From positions 186,001-250,000 of the forward strand of contig JAJDAO010000078.1 in NCBI GenBank assembly GCA_029261835.1: DNA of 64,000 nucleotides, read 5' to 3'. Positions 30,340-39,372 of this stretch are shown piece by piece. How positions within the stretch are numbered: the stretch's first letter is position 1; each line of letters opens with the position of its first letter. The notes under the pieces are model-generated. The model was not told where the DNA came from and did no database searches. It saw nothing but the letters and a program-made list of their open reading frames with translations. The position numbers and the translations under genes are program-made. This DNA is from Deltaproteobacteria bacterium (GTDB lineage: Bacteria > Myxococcota_A > UBA9160 > UBA4427).

Positions 30340-31266
30340 TCAGAAGTGAAAGCCCTCGTCGGGATCGTCGTGCTCGGGGCTCGGGAGCGGCGGTGCGAGC
30401 GGCTGCTGCCGAGCCACGCGCAGCAGCGTGGAGAAGCCCCAAAGCAGCGCGGCAGCCGACGGCAGGAGAATGCTCAGCGGCGTGTGGGTCCCCTCGGCGT
30501 TGAAGCCCGGAATCGGGGCAGCGTCGGCCAACGGCACAGCGCTCAGGTTGATGGCCGCCAGCGCCGCGGCCAGCAGGGCCGGTGCCAGCAGCGAGCCGCT
30601 CGCCAGGCGAGCCAGACACAGCAGCCCCGCGACGATGAGCGCCGAGGCCATCGGCACCACCGCGTCGCCCGGTGCCGGCGCTGCGGGAATGTGAAGCAGC
30701 GAATAGAGGATCGCCGTAAGCAGGATGCCGCGCCGCCGGCCGATGTGCGCCACCACGCCCTGAAGGATGACGCCGAAGAACAAGAAGGATTCGACCAGCG
30801 GAGAGATCCCCAGCGCGACGATGCCGGTCTGGATAGCGGCGTAGAACGAGCCCGACTCCGAGAGCACCTTGGCCTGGCTCTGCGCCTCGGCCACCAGCTC
30901 GAGCAGCTCGGGCGACGGCGGCAGCAGGATCCGCACCCAGTTGTCGAGCTCGCTCACCAGAATCACGACCGGCAGCAGGCAAAGCAGAGGGGCGAGCAGG
31001 TTGAGGTCGAAGGTCCGCAGGCCAAGTCGCTCGGCCTGTGGCTCGGGGACTCGCCGGGCAGCCAGAGTCGCGACGCCCCCCAACCCGACGGCCTCGCCGA
31101 CGCCCAGGCCAGTGATCAGCGGCTGCCCGGCGAAGAGCGCCACCACGAAGGCCGTGGCGAAGATCGCCGCCAGCGTGAGCAGCAGGGCCGCGAACGGCCC
31201 GGGGAAGATCGCGCTGCCGCTGCCGGGGAAGAACGGCGTCTGGCTTGTGTCGTGTTGCTTGCGCAT
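30340..31266 (-). CDS. CPBP-like (CAAX protease fold) membrane protein with degenerate active site
   Basis: 308 residues from the ATG at 31266, just after the uvrA stop. Around eight membrane helices. The region PLVESFLFFGVILQGV aligns with the CPBP motif EExxxR, but the second Glu is Ser and the Arg is Phe. The second motif retains a histidine (ILYSLLHIP). The third has Ala where His is expected (LLAAALAAIN). It is therefore likely a non-catalytic relative of the Abi/CAAX prenyl protease family; a misassigned fold is also possible. It lies in a minus-strand run with surA-like and uvrA genes. Confidence 0.65.
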   Translation of the reverse strand: MRKQHDTSQTPFFPGSGSAIFPGPFAALLLTLAAIFATAFVVALFAGQPLITGLGVGEAVGLGGVATLAARRVPEPQAERLGLRTFDLNLLAPLLCLLPVVILVSELDNWVRILLPPSPELLELVAEAQSQAKVLSESGSFYAAIQTGIVALGISPLVESFLFFGVILQGVVAHIGRRRGILLTAILYSLLHIPAAPAPGDAVVPMASALIVAGLLCLARLASGSLLAPALLAAALAAINLSAVPLADAAPIPGFNAEGTHTPLSILLPSAAALLWGFSTLLRVARQQPLAPPLPSPEHDDPDEGFHF

Positions 31267-31279
31267 CCTGGTCTCGCTC

Positions 31280-34198
31280 TCAGCGCCGGGCGAGGAGCGG
31301 TGCGAGCGCGCGCCCCGTGTGGCTGCGAAGATCGGCAGCCAGCTGCTCGGGCGTTCCCCGAGCGATGACCTCACCCCCTTGCTCGCCGCCCTCCGGACCG
31401 AGATCCACTACGAAGTCGGCGCACTTGATCACATCGAGATGGTGCTCGATCACCACCACAGTGTTGCCGCGGTCGACGAGTGTCGCGAGCAACTCGAGCA
31501 ACTTCTGCACGTCGGCAAAGTGGAGCCCCGTCGTGGGCTCGTCGAGCAGATAGAGAGTACGGCCGGTGCTCCGCTTGGCGAGTTCGCGTGCGAGCTTGAC
31601 GCGTTGTGCCTCACCGCCCGAAAGCGTCGTGGCCGGTTGCCCGAGCCGAATGTAGTCGAGTCCGACGTCGTGAAGCGCCCGCAGCGGACGCCGCACCGAC
31701 GGGACATTCTGCATGAACGCAAGAGCCTCCTCGACGCTCATCTCCAGCACCTCGGCGATGTTCTTTCCGCGGTAGCGAACCCCGAGCGTTTCACGGCTGT
31801 AGCGTCGCCCGCCGCAGGTCTCACAGGTGACGAAGAGATCGGGCAGAAAGTGCATCTCGACCCGCAGACTGCTATTGCCCTCACAGCTCTCGCACCGGCC
31901 GCCCTTTACATTGAAGGAGAAGCGTCCGGGTGTGTAGCCGCGCACGCGCGCCTCGGGAACCTTGGCGAAGAGCTGGCGGATACCGTCGAATGCCCCGCTA
32001 TAGGTCGCCGGATTCGAGCGTGGTGTGCGCCCGATCGCTGACTGGTCTACATCGATCACCTTGTCGATGAGCTCCAGCCCCGTGAGCTCTTGGTATTGTG
32101 CCGGCGGCTCGAGGGCGCCGTGCAGCGCCGCCGCCAGCGCGCGGTGCAGCGTATCGTTGATGAGCGTCGACTTGCCTGAGCCCGACACGCCCGTGACGAC
32201 GCTCAGTAGCCCGATCGGGATCTCGAGCCCGACGTTCTTCAGGTTGTTGCCCCGGCAACCGCGCAGCACGATCGCGCGCCCATCGGGCAGTCGCCGCCGC
32301 TCCGGCACAGCGATCATGCGCCGCCCGGCGAGGTAGTCTCCCGTCAGTGAGGCGGGATTGCCCATCAGCTCCTCGGGACTCCCGGAGGCGACGATCTCGC
32401 CGCCGTGAACTCCCGCCCCCGGACCCATGTCGACAACCTGATCGGCGGTCCGGATCGTCGCCTCGTCGTGCTCCACCACGAGCACGCTGTTTCCCATGTC
32501 GCGCAGTCGCAGCAGGCTGTCGAGCAGCCGTCGGTTGTCGCGTGGGTGGAGTCCGATCGAGGGCTCGTCGAGGATATAGAGCACGCCCATCATGTGTGAG
32601 CCGATCTGTGTTGCGAGCCGGATGCGCTGCGCCTCGCCACCCGAGAGCGTCGCGCTCGGCCGGTCGAGGCTGAGGTAGTCGAGCCCGACCTCGCGCAGGA
32701 AGTCGAGGCGCTCGCCAATCTCCGCGATGATGCGCTCCGCGACTTCGCGCTGGCTCGCGCCGCACAGCTCGAGCTCGTCGAGGAAGCGCGCCAGAGCCGC
32801 AATCGAGAGTGCGGAGAGCTCGTGGATCGCGCACCCGGCCAGCCGCACGTGGCGAGCCTCGGCCCGCAGCCGCGCGCCGCCACAGGTCGAGCATGGACGG
32901 AGCCGCTGGTAGCGGGCCAGTCCGCTGTCGCCCCGACGCGCTAGCTCGTCGAGGACACCCGACCAGGACCGCCGCACGCGTGTCTTGCGTGGGCGGCCAC
33001 TGCGCGTCGGGCGCAGTCCGACCGAGAACGCCACCTCTTGTCGGGCGCCGTGCAGGATGCCATGGCGAACGCGGCGGGGAAGCTCACGCCAAGCTGTGTC
33101 GAGCTCGACTTCGTAGTGAGCGGCGAGATCCGTCAGGAGCTGCGTGTAGTAGCGCGCAGTTCGGCGCCTCTTCCAAGGCTCGATGGCGTCGCGCAGCGCC
33201 AACGCGGGATCGGGCACCACGAGCTCCGCGTCGAAGTCGGAGCATGTACCGAGCCCCATGCAGCTCGGGCAGGCGCCGGCGGGACTGTTGAACGAGAACA
33301 GGCGTGGCGCGATCTCGGGGAGTGAGACACCACACGCCACGCAGGCATTCGCGCGCGAGAAGAGCCACTCCTCCCCCCCCTCGCCGTTGCCTCGCGGCAG
33401 CACGTTCACCACGACGAGGTCGTCCGCGAGCTGGAGTGCAGTCTCGAGCGACGCCGTCAGGCGGGCGAGCCCACGCTCCGCCACCACCAGGCGGTCGACC
33501 ACCACATCGATGTCGTGGCGAGCTTGGCGCGCCAGCGCAATCTCCTCGGCCAGCTCGTACATCGCTCCATCGATTCGCACGCGCACATAGCCGCGGCGCC
33601 GAAACGTGTCGAGTTCCTTGCGGTACGCGCCTTTGCGTCCCCGCACGACCGGGGCGAGGAGCTCGATGCGCGTGCCCTCGGGTAGCGCCGTCACGCGCTC
33701 GCACATCTGATCCACGCTCTGGCGTGAGATCGGCCGCTCACAGCCGGGGCAGTGAGGCTCGCCCACGCGGGCGAATAGCAGTCGCAAGTAGTCGGCGATT
33801 TCGGTGCTGGTCCCGACTGTGCTGCGCGGATTGTGCCCGATGCTGCGCTGCTCGATCGAGAGTGCGGGTGAAAGTCCGTCGATGGACTCGACCTCGGGCT
33901 TGCTCATCTGGTCGAGGAATTGCCGCGCGTAGGCGGAGAGCGACTCCACGTAGCGCCGTTGTCCCTCGGCGTAGATGGTGTCGAACGCGAGGCTGGACTT
34001 GCCGGAGCCGGAAGGACCGGTGATGACGACGAGCTTGTTGCGGGCGATCGTGACGTCGAGATCGCGCAGATTGTGCTCGCGCGCCCCACGGACCACGATG
34101 GCATCGCGTCCGCCGTCGGCCATCAAACCGGGGATCTCGCGCAGCAGCCCCTCGCGTGCTCTGGAGGCGGCTTGCGGTCGCGAGGCCGATGCGGTCAC
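31280..34198 (-). CDS. uvrA: Excinuclease ABC subunit A
   Basis: 972 residues, about 30 longer than usual at the N-terminus. The GTG at 34198 overlaps the upstream stop by 4 bases (GTGA); a later ATG at 34123 would give 947. The first Walker A GPSGSGKS is at 61-68, with the zinc CxxC pairs HCPGCERPI and CVACG...CPSCMG. The second ATPase half has GVSGSGKSTL, the C-terminal zinc module GGRCESCEG...CETCGG, and the signature TTLSGGEAQRVKLA. UvrA scans DNA for damage and loads UvrB. mfd, which recruits UvrA to stalled polymerase, is also in the window at 57-61 kb. Confidence 0.97.
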   Translation of the reverse strand: MTASASRPQAASRAREGLLREIPGLMADGGRDAIVVRGAREHNLRDLDVTIARNKLVVITGPSGSGKSSLAFDTIYAEGQRRYVESLSAYARQFLDQMSKPEVESIDGLSPALSIEQRSIGHNPRSTVGTSTEIADYLRLLFARVGEPHCPGCERPISRQSVDQMCERVTALPEGTRIELLAPVVRGRKGAYRKELDTFRRRGYVRVRIDGAMYELAEEIALARQARHDIDVVVDRLVVAERGLARLTASLETALQLADDLVVVNVLPRGNGEGGEEWLFSRANACVACGVSLPEIAPRLFSFNSPAGACPSCMGLGTCSDFDAELVVPDPALALRDAIEPWKRRRTARYYTQLLTDLAAHYEVELDTAWRELPRRVRHGILHGARQEVAFSVGLRPTRSGRPRKTRVRRSWSGVLDELARRGDSGLARYQRLRPCSTCGGARLRAEARHVRLAGCAIHELSALSIAALARFLDELELCGASQREVAERIIAEIGERLDFLREVGLDYLSLDRPSATLSGGEAQRIRLATQIGSHMMGVLYILDEPSIGLHPRDNRRLLDSLLRLRDMGNSVLVVEHDEATIRTADQVVDMGPGAGVHGGEIVASGSPEELMGNPASLTGDYLAGRRMIAVPERRRLPDGRAIVLRGCRGNNLKNVGLEIPIGLLSVVTGVSGSGKSTLINDTLHRALAAALHGALEPPAQYQELTGLELIDKVIDVDQSAIGRTPRSNPATYSGAFDGIRQLFAKVPEARVRGYTPGRFSFNVKGGRCESCEGNSSLRVEMHFLPDLFVTCETCGGRRYSRETLGVRYRGKNIAEVLEMSVEEALAFMQNVPSVRRPLRALHDVGLDYIRLGQPATTLSGGEAQRVKLARELAKRSTGRTLYLLDEPTTGLHFADVQKLLELLATLVDRGNTVVVIEHHLDVIKCADFVVDLGPEGGEQGGEVIARGTPEQLAADLRSHTGRALAPLLARR

Positions 34199-35217
34199 GG
34201 CTCGCTGGATTGGCTCGTCATCTCGTCGACGCGATCCGCCTGGGAGTAGAGACCCTTGCGCGAGACGTAGACCTGCTTGCGCAGCGTCTCGAGCCAGTTG
34301 ATGTACTCCCTCTCCATCTTCAGGCGTGCCAGCTCAGCGGTGATCGCCTGCTCTGCCTGCTCGAAGCGGACGGGCTCGAAGCCACGTCGCTCCACGAGCT
34401 CCAGGAGATTGCAGCCGAATGGGGTCTCGATCACCTCACTGACGTCGCCCGGCTGCATCTGCCGGACCGTGGGCGCCATCCAGCTCGCGAGATCGTCGAG
34501 GTGCAGCCAACCGATCTCGCCCGCCCGCTCGGGGTCCATGTCGGTCACGCGGCGCGCCATATCGGCGAAGTTGATCTCCCCTCCCTTGATCTTTCGGACC
34601 GCGTCCTCGGCGATCACGCAGGCGGTCCGGCGATCGCGCATCACCTCCTTGCCGAAGGCCACCAGGATATGGCGCAGGTGGACCTCCTCGCCGCCGCTGC
34701 GCTGATTCCCGTACTGCTCATCAAAAGCGGCCTTCACGTCTGCGGGCTCCACACGGACCCTCGAACGCACCATCGTATTCAGCACCTTGGAGCGTTCGAT
34801 TTCGCTCTTGATCTTCTCTCTGTACTCCGGAATCGTGAGTCCGTGGCTCTCGACGCTGCGCCCGAGCTGCTCGAGGGTGAGGCCGGTGTCCTGGGCGATT
34901 CCCGTGATGGCGTCATCGATCTCCGCCTCGGTGGCCTCGAGCTCCAGCCGGCGTACCACACCCGCGATCAGCTTGGCCTCGATCAGACGCTCGAGCGCCT
35001 CGGCGTGCATGCCGCGGACTTCCGCCTCTGGCGCACCCGCGGCACGCATGCGGTCCTCGACCGGTCTGGCGAGCTCGCGTACCTCGGAGAGCAGCACGAT
35101 CTCGCTCCCCACCTGAGCCGCAATTCCATCGATCAGCAGCTCTTCCGCGGCGCCATGGCGAGCCAGCGGCCAAGCGACAAACAGAAGCAGAAACGCAACC
35201 TTACACGAAATCCGCAA
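34195..35217 (-). CDS. SurA-like periplasmic peptidyl-prolyl isomerase
   Basis: 340 residues. A signal peptide (KVAFLLLFVAWPLARHGAAE) precedes a SurA N-terminal chaperone domain (LLIDGIAAQVGSEIVLLSEV... ALERLIEAKLIAGVVRRL) and a single parvulin domain at about 180-280 (VHLRHILVAF, EINFADMARRVTDMD, GEIGWLHLDDL, GDVSEVIETPFGCNLLELVERR). A final helix completes the SurA fold. It assists folding of outer-membrane proteins. SurA of E. coli has two parvulin domains; the single one here is common in deltaproteobacteria. Coupled to uvrA by overlap. Confidence 0.9.
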   Translation of the reverse strand: MRISCKVAFLLLFVAWPLARHGAAEELLIDGIAAQVGSEIVLLSEVRELARPVEDRMRAAGAPEAEVRGMHAEALERLIEAKLIAGVVRRLELEATEAEIDDAITGIAQDTGLTLEQLGRSVESHGLTIPEYREKIKSEIERSKVLNTMVRSRVRVEPADVKAAFDEQYGNQRSGGEEVHLRHILVAFGKEVMRDRRTACVIAEDAVRKIKGGEINFADMARRVTDMDPERAGEIGWLHLDDLASWMAPTVRQMQPGDVSEVIETPFGCNLLELVERRGFEPVRFEQAEQAITAELARLKMEREYINWLETLRKQVYVSRKGLYSQADRVDEMTSQSSEP

Positions 35218-35354
35218 TCTCGATCTCCCAGCCCGCCCAGCCGCATGCCCCGCGGGAGCGGCGGTGTGAAGAACGGAGTCTAGCCCGCATGTCCGAGCAG
35301 GTCGCGTGACGACAAGCCGCGGTGCTGGCGACTTGGCGAAACGGGCGGCCGACC

Positions 35355-37274
35355 TCAGGGATGCCCGTCATCGAGAAAGCGCGGGTGCCAGATGCGATCG
35401 TGCTCAATCAAGTAGGAGAACGTGAGCGCATACTCGAGCAACCTCCCGACTTGGCCGTCCTCGAAGATCTCTGCCGGAGCGGCGCCCGCCGAGGCGCTGC
35501 CGGGAAACGCCTCGCTCACCGTCGCCGCACTCGGCTGCTTGCGGTCGACCATCAGCGAGTAGCCGGCGCGATCGAGCCGGATCCCGCCGGGCCGAATCGC
35601 GACGGAGGACGGCGGCCGGACGCGCGGCGCGCCCAGTAGATTGCGCCCGATCGCCCCGGACGGCCGTCGATCGCCGACCAGCGCCAGGATGGTCGGCTCC
35701 ACGTCGATGTGGCTGGCGGTCTCGAGTTCGCGACGCGCGGGCCCGACCAACCGCTCGGGGCCGTGCAGGACAGCGCCGGTCCAGACGGTCTCATTCAGCG
35801 GCAGGGCGGTTGTCTTCTTCTGGTCGAGGTAGTTGGCGTGGTCGCCCGTCACCACCACCACGGTGTTGAGCGCCCGATCGCGGCTGGCGAGAAAATCGAG
35901 GAAGCCACCGATCTGCTTGTCCACGTAGGCCATACTGCTCGCGTAGTTCTCCTCGAGCGAATCGCCCCAGTGGGACTCGTTCACGCCATCGTCCGGCGTC
36001 TCGTACGGGAGGTGCGGGTTCGTGGTCTTGATCTGCAGATAGAGCGGACCGCGCGAGTCCCCGTCGTGCGCTTCGATCCGCTCTCGGGCCTTCTCGAAGA
36101 GCACTTTCTCCGAGCTGAAGAGCCCCATGGCGCGCAGGTCGACTTCCGTCTGGAAGAATTTGTGATGCCAGTACGACTGCATGTCGAAGTTCGCATCGCC
36201 GTCGACTCCAATCGTGTGGTAGCCCACGCTGGCCAGCCGCAGCGCGAGGCTGTCGAATGCGATGTGCTTGAAGTCCGGCACGATCCGCTTGCGGTGGTGG
36301 GGCCACGTCGAGCAGCTCAGCGCGATGAAGCCGGGCCCGCTCGGAAACCCGTTCGAGATGTAGTTGGGGAAGACCACGCCGCGGCGCGCGAGCGAGGAGA
36401 GATGGGGCGTCGTGCATCGCGCCTGCTCTCCTGGCACGATGAAGTCGAGGCACTGGCCCCGCAGAGACTCGATCAGGATCACGACCACATCCGGCGGATC
36501 GTTGACCGCCTCCGGCGCGGGAGCCGCAGGGTCGGGGCCGTGCACCAGCGGATAGCGCTCGTCGAGCCAGCGCCGCCCGGGCGGCAGCCCGATGAACTCG
36601 CGCAGACCCGCGATCGCCTCGCGCTCCGATCGCGCGAGCCGGACCCCATCGGCACCGAGTAGATCTTCGACGTAGAGGACTTCCACCGGCCGGTCCAGCT
36701 CGCCGTAGACGCCCAGCAAGAGCGGAACCGCCAGCGCCGCAGCGCCGACGCCGTTCCAGCGCAGCACGTCCGACCAGGTGAGCCGGCTCTGTTGCGGCCG
36801 CCGCCCCCGCTTCCAGAACAGCCCCATGAAAGCCGCGAAGGAGCCGAAGACAACCGTCAACGCAAACGAGATGGGGATCGCGTGTGCGCGCACCGGCTCC
36901 GTGAAATTCGTCGATGTAAAGAGTCGCAGACCCGCAAACTGGCGCAGCACCGAGGGGGTCAGATGATCGCCCGTGATGGCAAAGAGAAACACATCGATGA
37001 GGCCGACGAAGATCAGCAGCGGAAAACCCAGACAGACGAACAAGCTGATCGCGACGCGACTGGCCGGCCACGCCTTCCAGATGAGCAGCGCGCCGCCGGT
37101 GAGGACCATCGCCTCGCCCACGTAGTAGAGCAGGCTCATCACCAGCTGAGCCCCGGCGGGTCCAGCCTCGCTCGCGAGCTGGGCCAGCAGCAGACTGGCG
37201 GAGCGCACCACCACCAGCGTCGTCCCGGCCAGAACGATGGGGGGCCTCGGGACCTTGTCGTGCTCACGCCTCAA
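35355..37274 (-). CDS. Membrane-anchored sulfatase-fold enzyme (LtaS/MdoB-like phosphotransferase)
   Basis: 639 residues from a TTG at 37274 that overlaps the upstream stop (TTGA); the longer frame before it lies over the neighbouring gene. Four or five membrane helices occupy residues 10-190, then an extracytoplasmic alkaline-phosphatase-type domain: VVVILIESLRGQCLDF with the metal Glu, NGFPSGPGFIALSC where the Ser/Thr nucleophile is expected, GVDGDANFDM, and VVVVTGDHANYL with Asp-His. LtaS and MdoB relatives move phosphoglycerol from lipid to glycans. The next gene upstream makes a CDP-alcohol phospholipid headgroup enzyme, supporting a phospholipid donor. Substrate not determinable. Confidence 0.8.
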   Translation of the reverse strand: MRREHDKVPRPPIVLAGTTLVVVRSASLLLAQLASEAGPAGAQLVMSLLYYVGEAMVLTGGALLIWKAWPASRVAISLFVCLGFPLLIFVGLIDVFLFAITGDHLTPSVLRQFAGLRLFTSTNFTEPVRAHAIPISFALTVVFGSFAAFMGLFWKRGRRPQQSRLTWSDVLRWNGVGAAALAVPLLLGVYGELDRPVEVLYVEDLLGADGVRLARSEREAIAGLREFIGLPPGRRWLDERYPLVHGPDPAAPAPEAVNDPPDVVVILIESLRGQCLDFIVPGEQARCTTPHLSSLARRGVVFPNYISNGFPSGPGFIALSCSTWPHHRKRIVPDFKHIAFDSLALRLASVGYHTIGVDGDANFDMQSYWHHKFFQTEVDLRAMGLFSSEKVLFEKARERIEAHDGDSRGPLYLQIKTTNPHLPYETPDDGVNESHWGDSLEENYASSMAYVDKQIGGFLDFLASRDRALNTVVVVTGDHANYLDQKKTTALPLNETVWTGAVLHGPERLVGPARRELETASHIDVEPTILALVGDRRPSGAIGRNLLGAPRVRPPSSVAIRPGGIRLDRAGYSLMVDRKQPSAATVSEAFPGSASAGAAPAEIFEDGQVGRLLEYALTFSYLIEHDRIWHPRFLDDGHP

Positions 37275-38311
37275 AGCGATCCGCCGCCCCGTCCTTCGTG
37301 GGGGAGCGCCCCCCGGCTGCGTTCGTCCCGGGCCTCCCGCGAGAGCCGTGTGAGTGTCCGCAGCAGATGTCGCGTCGCAATCAGCGCGAGGCCGCCGAGG
37401 AGCGCGGCCGCGGCCGTGTTGGCGTCCCAAGGTGCGGCGCTGGCGGCGACCACAGCCGCGAGCGCGAGCCAATCGTACGACGCGGTGCGACCGCCGAGCA
37501 GGCGCCCGCAGACCGGCCCGCTGGTGAAGACCGGATTGAAGAGAAAGCCGATCGCGAGGTAGAGCTCGGGCCGGATGTCGCTCCAGCTCGCCCACGCGAA
37601 CAGCACGAGGTGGGCGAGAAACACCGGCACGAGCTCGTGCCGGTGTTCGCGCACGCGTGTGACGGCCGACAGCAGCGTCCATAGGGCCTGGGCCATGACA
37701 CCGCAGCCCAGCAGCACCGCCGTGCTCGGTCCGGCGGCAAACGGTCGCGTCAGGAGCACGTCGCCACGCGTCAGCGCGATCACCACGAAGAGCAGCGCGA
37801 CGGCGGTGTTGCCCTCTACGTCACCCAGCCGTCCCATGCGGAAGACGCCCGTGTGCAGCAGCTCCCACTGCACGGCGAAGAAGGCCAGCGTCGCCACGCA
37901 GAGGACCAGCAGCGTAAGGAGGTCGGGAAGCCCGGCGGCGAGGCACGCGCCGAGCACCACGAAGCCGTTGTTCAGCGTGTCGAGCCAGTGATCCGCAAAC
38001 TCACCCAGACGGGTCGAGCGATCCGTGCGGCGGGCCTGGGCACCGTCGAGATTATCGAGCGTCAGGTATGCGAAGACGAGCAGGGCTGCCGGCAACAGCC
38101 AGAGCGGCTCATCCCGGCCCAGCGTCGCCGCGATGACGAACGAGGCGCCGCAGCAGATCGTGGAGACCACCGTCATCGCGTTGGGGGAGAGCCAGACGGG
38201 CAATCGATGCAGCAGTCGATTCCACAGCAGACGCCGATACAGAGGCAGCAAGAGTGACGCCTGGGCGCTCTGGTAGACGTAGGGAGAGCCCCGGCCCGGT
38301 ACGTGGTTCAT
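37271..38311 (-). CDS. CDP-alcohol phosphatidyltransferase family protein
   Basis: 346 residues from the ATG at 38311; an upstream GTG at 38401 would add 30 residues of unlikely composition. The family motif DxxDGxxARxxxxxxxxGxxxDxxxD is perfect: DNLDGAQARRTDRSTRLGEFADHWLD at about 95-120. About eight to ten membrane helices follow. The N-terminus YVYQSAQASLLLPLYRRLLWNRLL resembles aminoalcohol phosphotransferases of the eukaryote EPT1/CPT1 type more than bacterial PgsA. It probably joins an alcohol such as diacylglycerol, inositol or ethanolamine to a CDP-activated partner. Adjacent to the LtaS-like enzyme. Confidence 0.88.
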   Translation of the reverse strand: MNHVPGRGSPYVYQSAQASLLLPLYRRLLWNRLLHRLPVWLSPNAMTVVSTICCGASFVIAATLGRDEPLWLLPAALLVFAYLTLDNLDGAQARRTDRSTRLGEFADHWLDTLNNGFVVLGACLAAGLPDLLTLLVLCVATLAFFAVQWELLHTGVFRMGRLGDVEGNTAVALLFVVIALTRGDVLLTRPFAAGPSTAVLLGCGVMAQALWTLLSAVTRVREHRHELVPVFLAHLVLFAWASWSDIRPELYLAIGFLFNPVFTSGPVCGRLLGGRTASYDWLALAAVVAASAAPWDANTAAAALLGGLALIATRHLLRTLTRLSREARDERSRGALPHEGRGGGSL

Positions 38312-38418
38312 CGGGGAACACGCTAGCACGCGCTCGCCCGATCCAAAGCGCACACCCTCCCCGCACGGAATGCAGAACCTGCCGCGAGAGGCGCGGTTCA
38401 CGACGCCGTTTCGGGCTC

Positions 38419-38928
38419 TCAGCGCGGGCGGCTCTCGAGCTCCGCCACCTCGTCGGCGATCTTGCGGTAGATCGCCGCGATCTCGACCGGCACTCCGGTC
38501 CTGACGCGCTTCGAGATCATCGTCACGGGGAAGAAGAGGTGATCCGTCTGGCGGAACCGCAGCGCTCGGCTGTGGCCGTACTCATCGTCGACCGCGACCC
38601 ACGCCAGGCGCAGCGTGGAGGCCATCACATCGCCGAGTACGAGTCCGAGCGATTGCAGCTCGAAGACCTGCTCGCTGCTGATGAAGCGTCGGTCGAGCAG
38701 CCGCTGCAGCGTCGCGATATCCGCCAGCGACTCTCCGTGGATCGTGGAGCCGAGATGGCGCCGCGCCAGCTCGGCCACGAGCTCTCGTTGCCGCTCGCTC
38801 TTGAGCCGATCGCCGCCGTTCAGCTCGCCAATCTGCATGCCCTCGAACTGCGCAGCGGCGCCCGTGACCAGCACTGCGACGCCCGTGAGTACGATGCAAG
38901 CCAAGAGCCCGCGCCGGTTGCCCGTCAC
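38419..38928 (-). CDS. Secreted DUF3806-type protein
   Basis: 169 residues with a signal peptide (LLACIVLTGVAVLVTGAAAQ). The body has LGLVLGDVMASTLRLAWVAVDDEYGHSRALRF and DHLFFPVTMISKRV, which match my memory of the DUF3806 pattern; function unknown. The ATG overlaps the stop of the upstream cupin gene by 4 bases, so the two are probably made together. Confidence 0.7.
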   Translation of the reverse strand: MTGNRRGLLACIVLTGVAVLVTGAAAQFEGMQIGELNGGDRLKSERQRELVAELARRHLGSTIHGESLADIATLQRLLDRRFISSEQVFELQSLGLVLGDVMASTLRLAWVAVDDEYGHSRALRFRQTDHLFFPVTMISKRVRTGVPVEIAAIYRKIADEVAELESRPR

Positions 38929-39269
38929 TCTGCTGGTCCGCCCGAGGCGAAGAAGACGAGCAGCGTGATGTCCTCTTCGATCTCGAAGAACGAGTGCTCG
39001 GCCGTGGCCCCGACATAAAGGATGGAGCCCGGCTGTACGTCCTCCACCTTACCCGCCACGTGGACGCGCGCCCGTCCGCTCAGCACGAAGTAGACCTCAT
39101 CTTCGTCGTGTGGAGCCTGGAGATCTCGCGCACCGGCCTCGAGGAAGTAAATGCCACAGCTCAGGGAAGGAACGCGCAGAAACTCCATGTACGGTGGGCC
39201 GAGCGCCTTACGTTGCTCGATGAGCTTTCCAGCCTCGAAGATTCGCCATAGCGAGTCTGCTGCATCCAC
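38925..39269 (-). CDS. Small cupin-domain protein
   Basis: 114 residues from a GTG at 39269 with GGAGGG six bases upstream; a GTG at 39359 lacks such a site. A single cupin barrel: motif 1 region FLEAGARDLQAPHDEDEVYFVLSGRARVHVAG and motif 2 region VQPGSILYVGATAEHSFFEIEEDITLLVFF. The metal ligands H, E (in HDEDEVYFV) and H (AEHSF) are present. Enzyme or sensor role cannot be decided. Coupled to the secreted DUF3806 gene downstream. Confidence 0.82.
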   Translation of the reverse strand: MDAADSLWRIFEAGKLIEQRKALGPPYMEFLRVPSLSCGIYFLEAGARDLQAPHDEDEVYFVLSGRARVHVAGKVEDVQPGSILYVGATAEHSFFEIEEDITLLVFFASGGPAE

Positions 39270-39372
39270 TGGCGACCCTCCGCGATATTGCGTCGTTCGC
39301 TGCGTGCGCGGGCTTCGCAGCCGGCGCACGCCGTCCAGCATAACATGCCCCTCGTGCACCGCGTGGCCGCGC

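Noticed and set aside
29611-31368. Plus-strand open frame of 585 codons
   Set aside because: Antisense to the SDR and CPBP-like genes; composition is Arg/Gln/His-rich as expected for a shadow.
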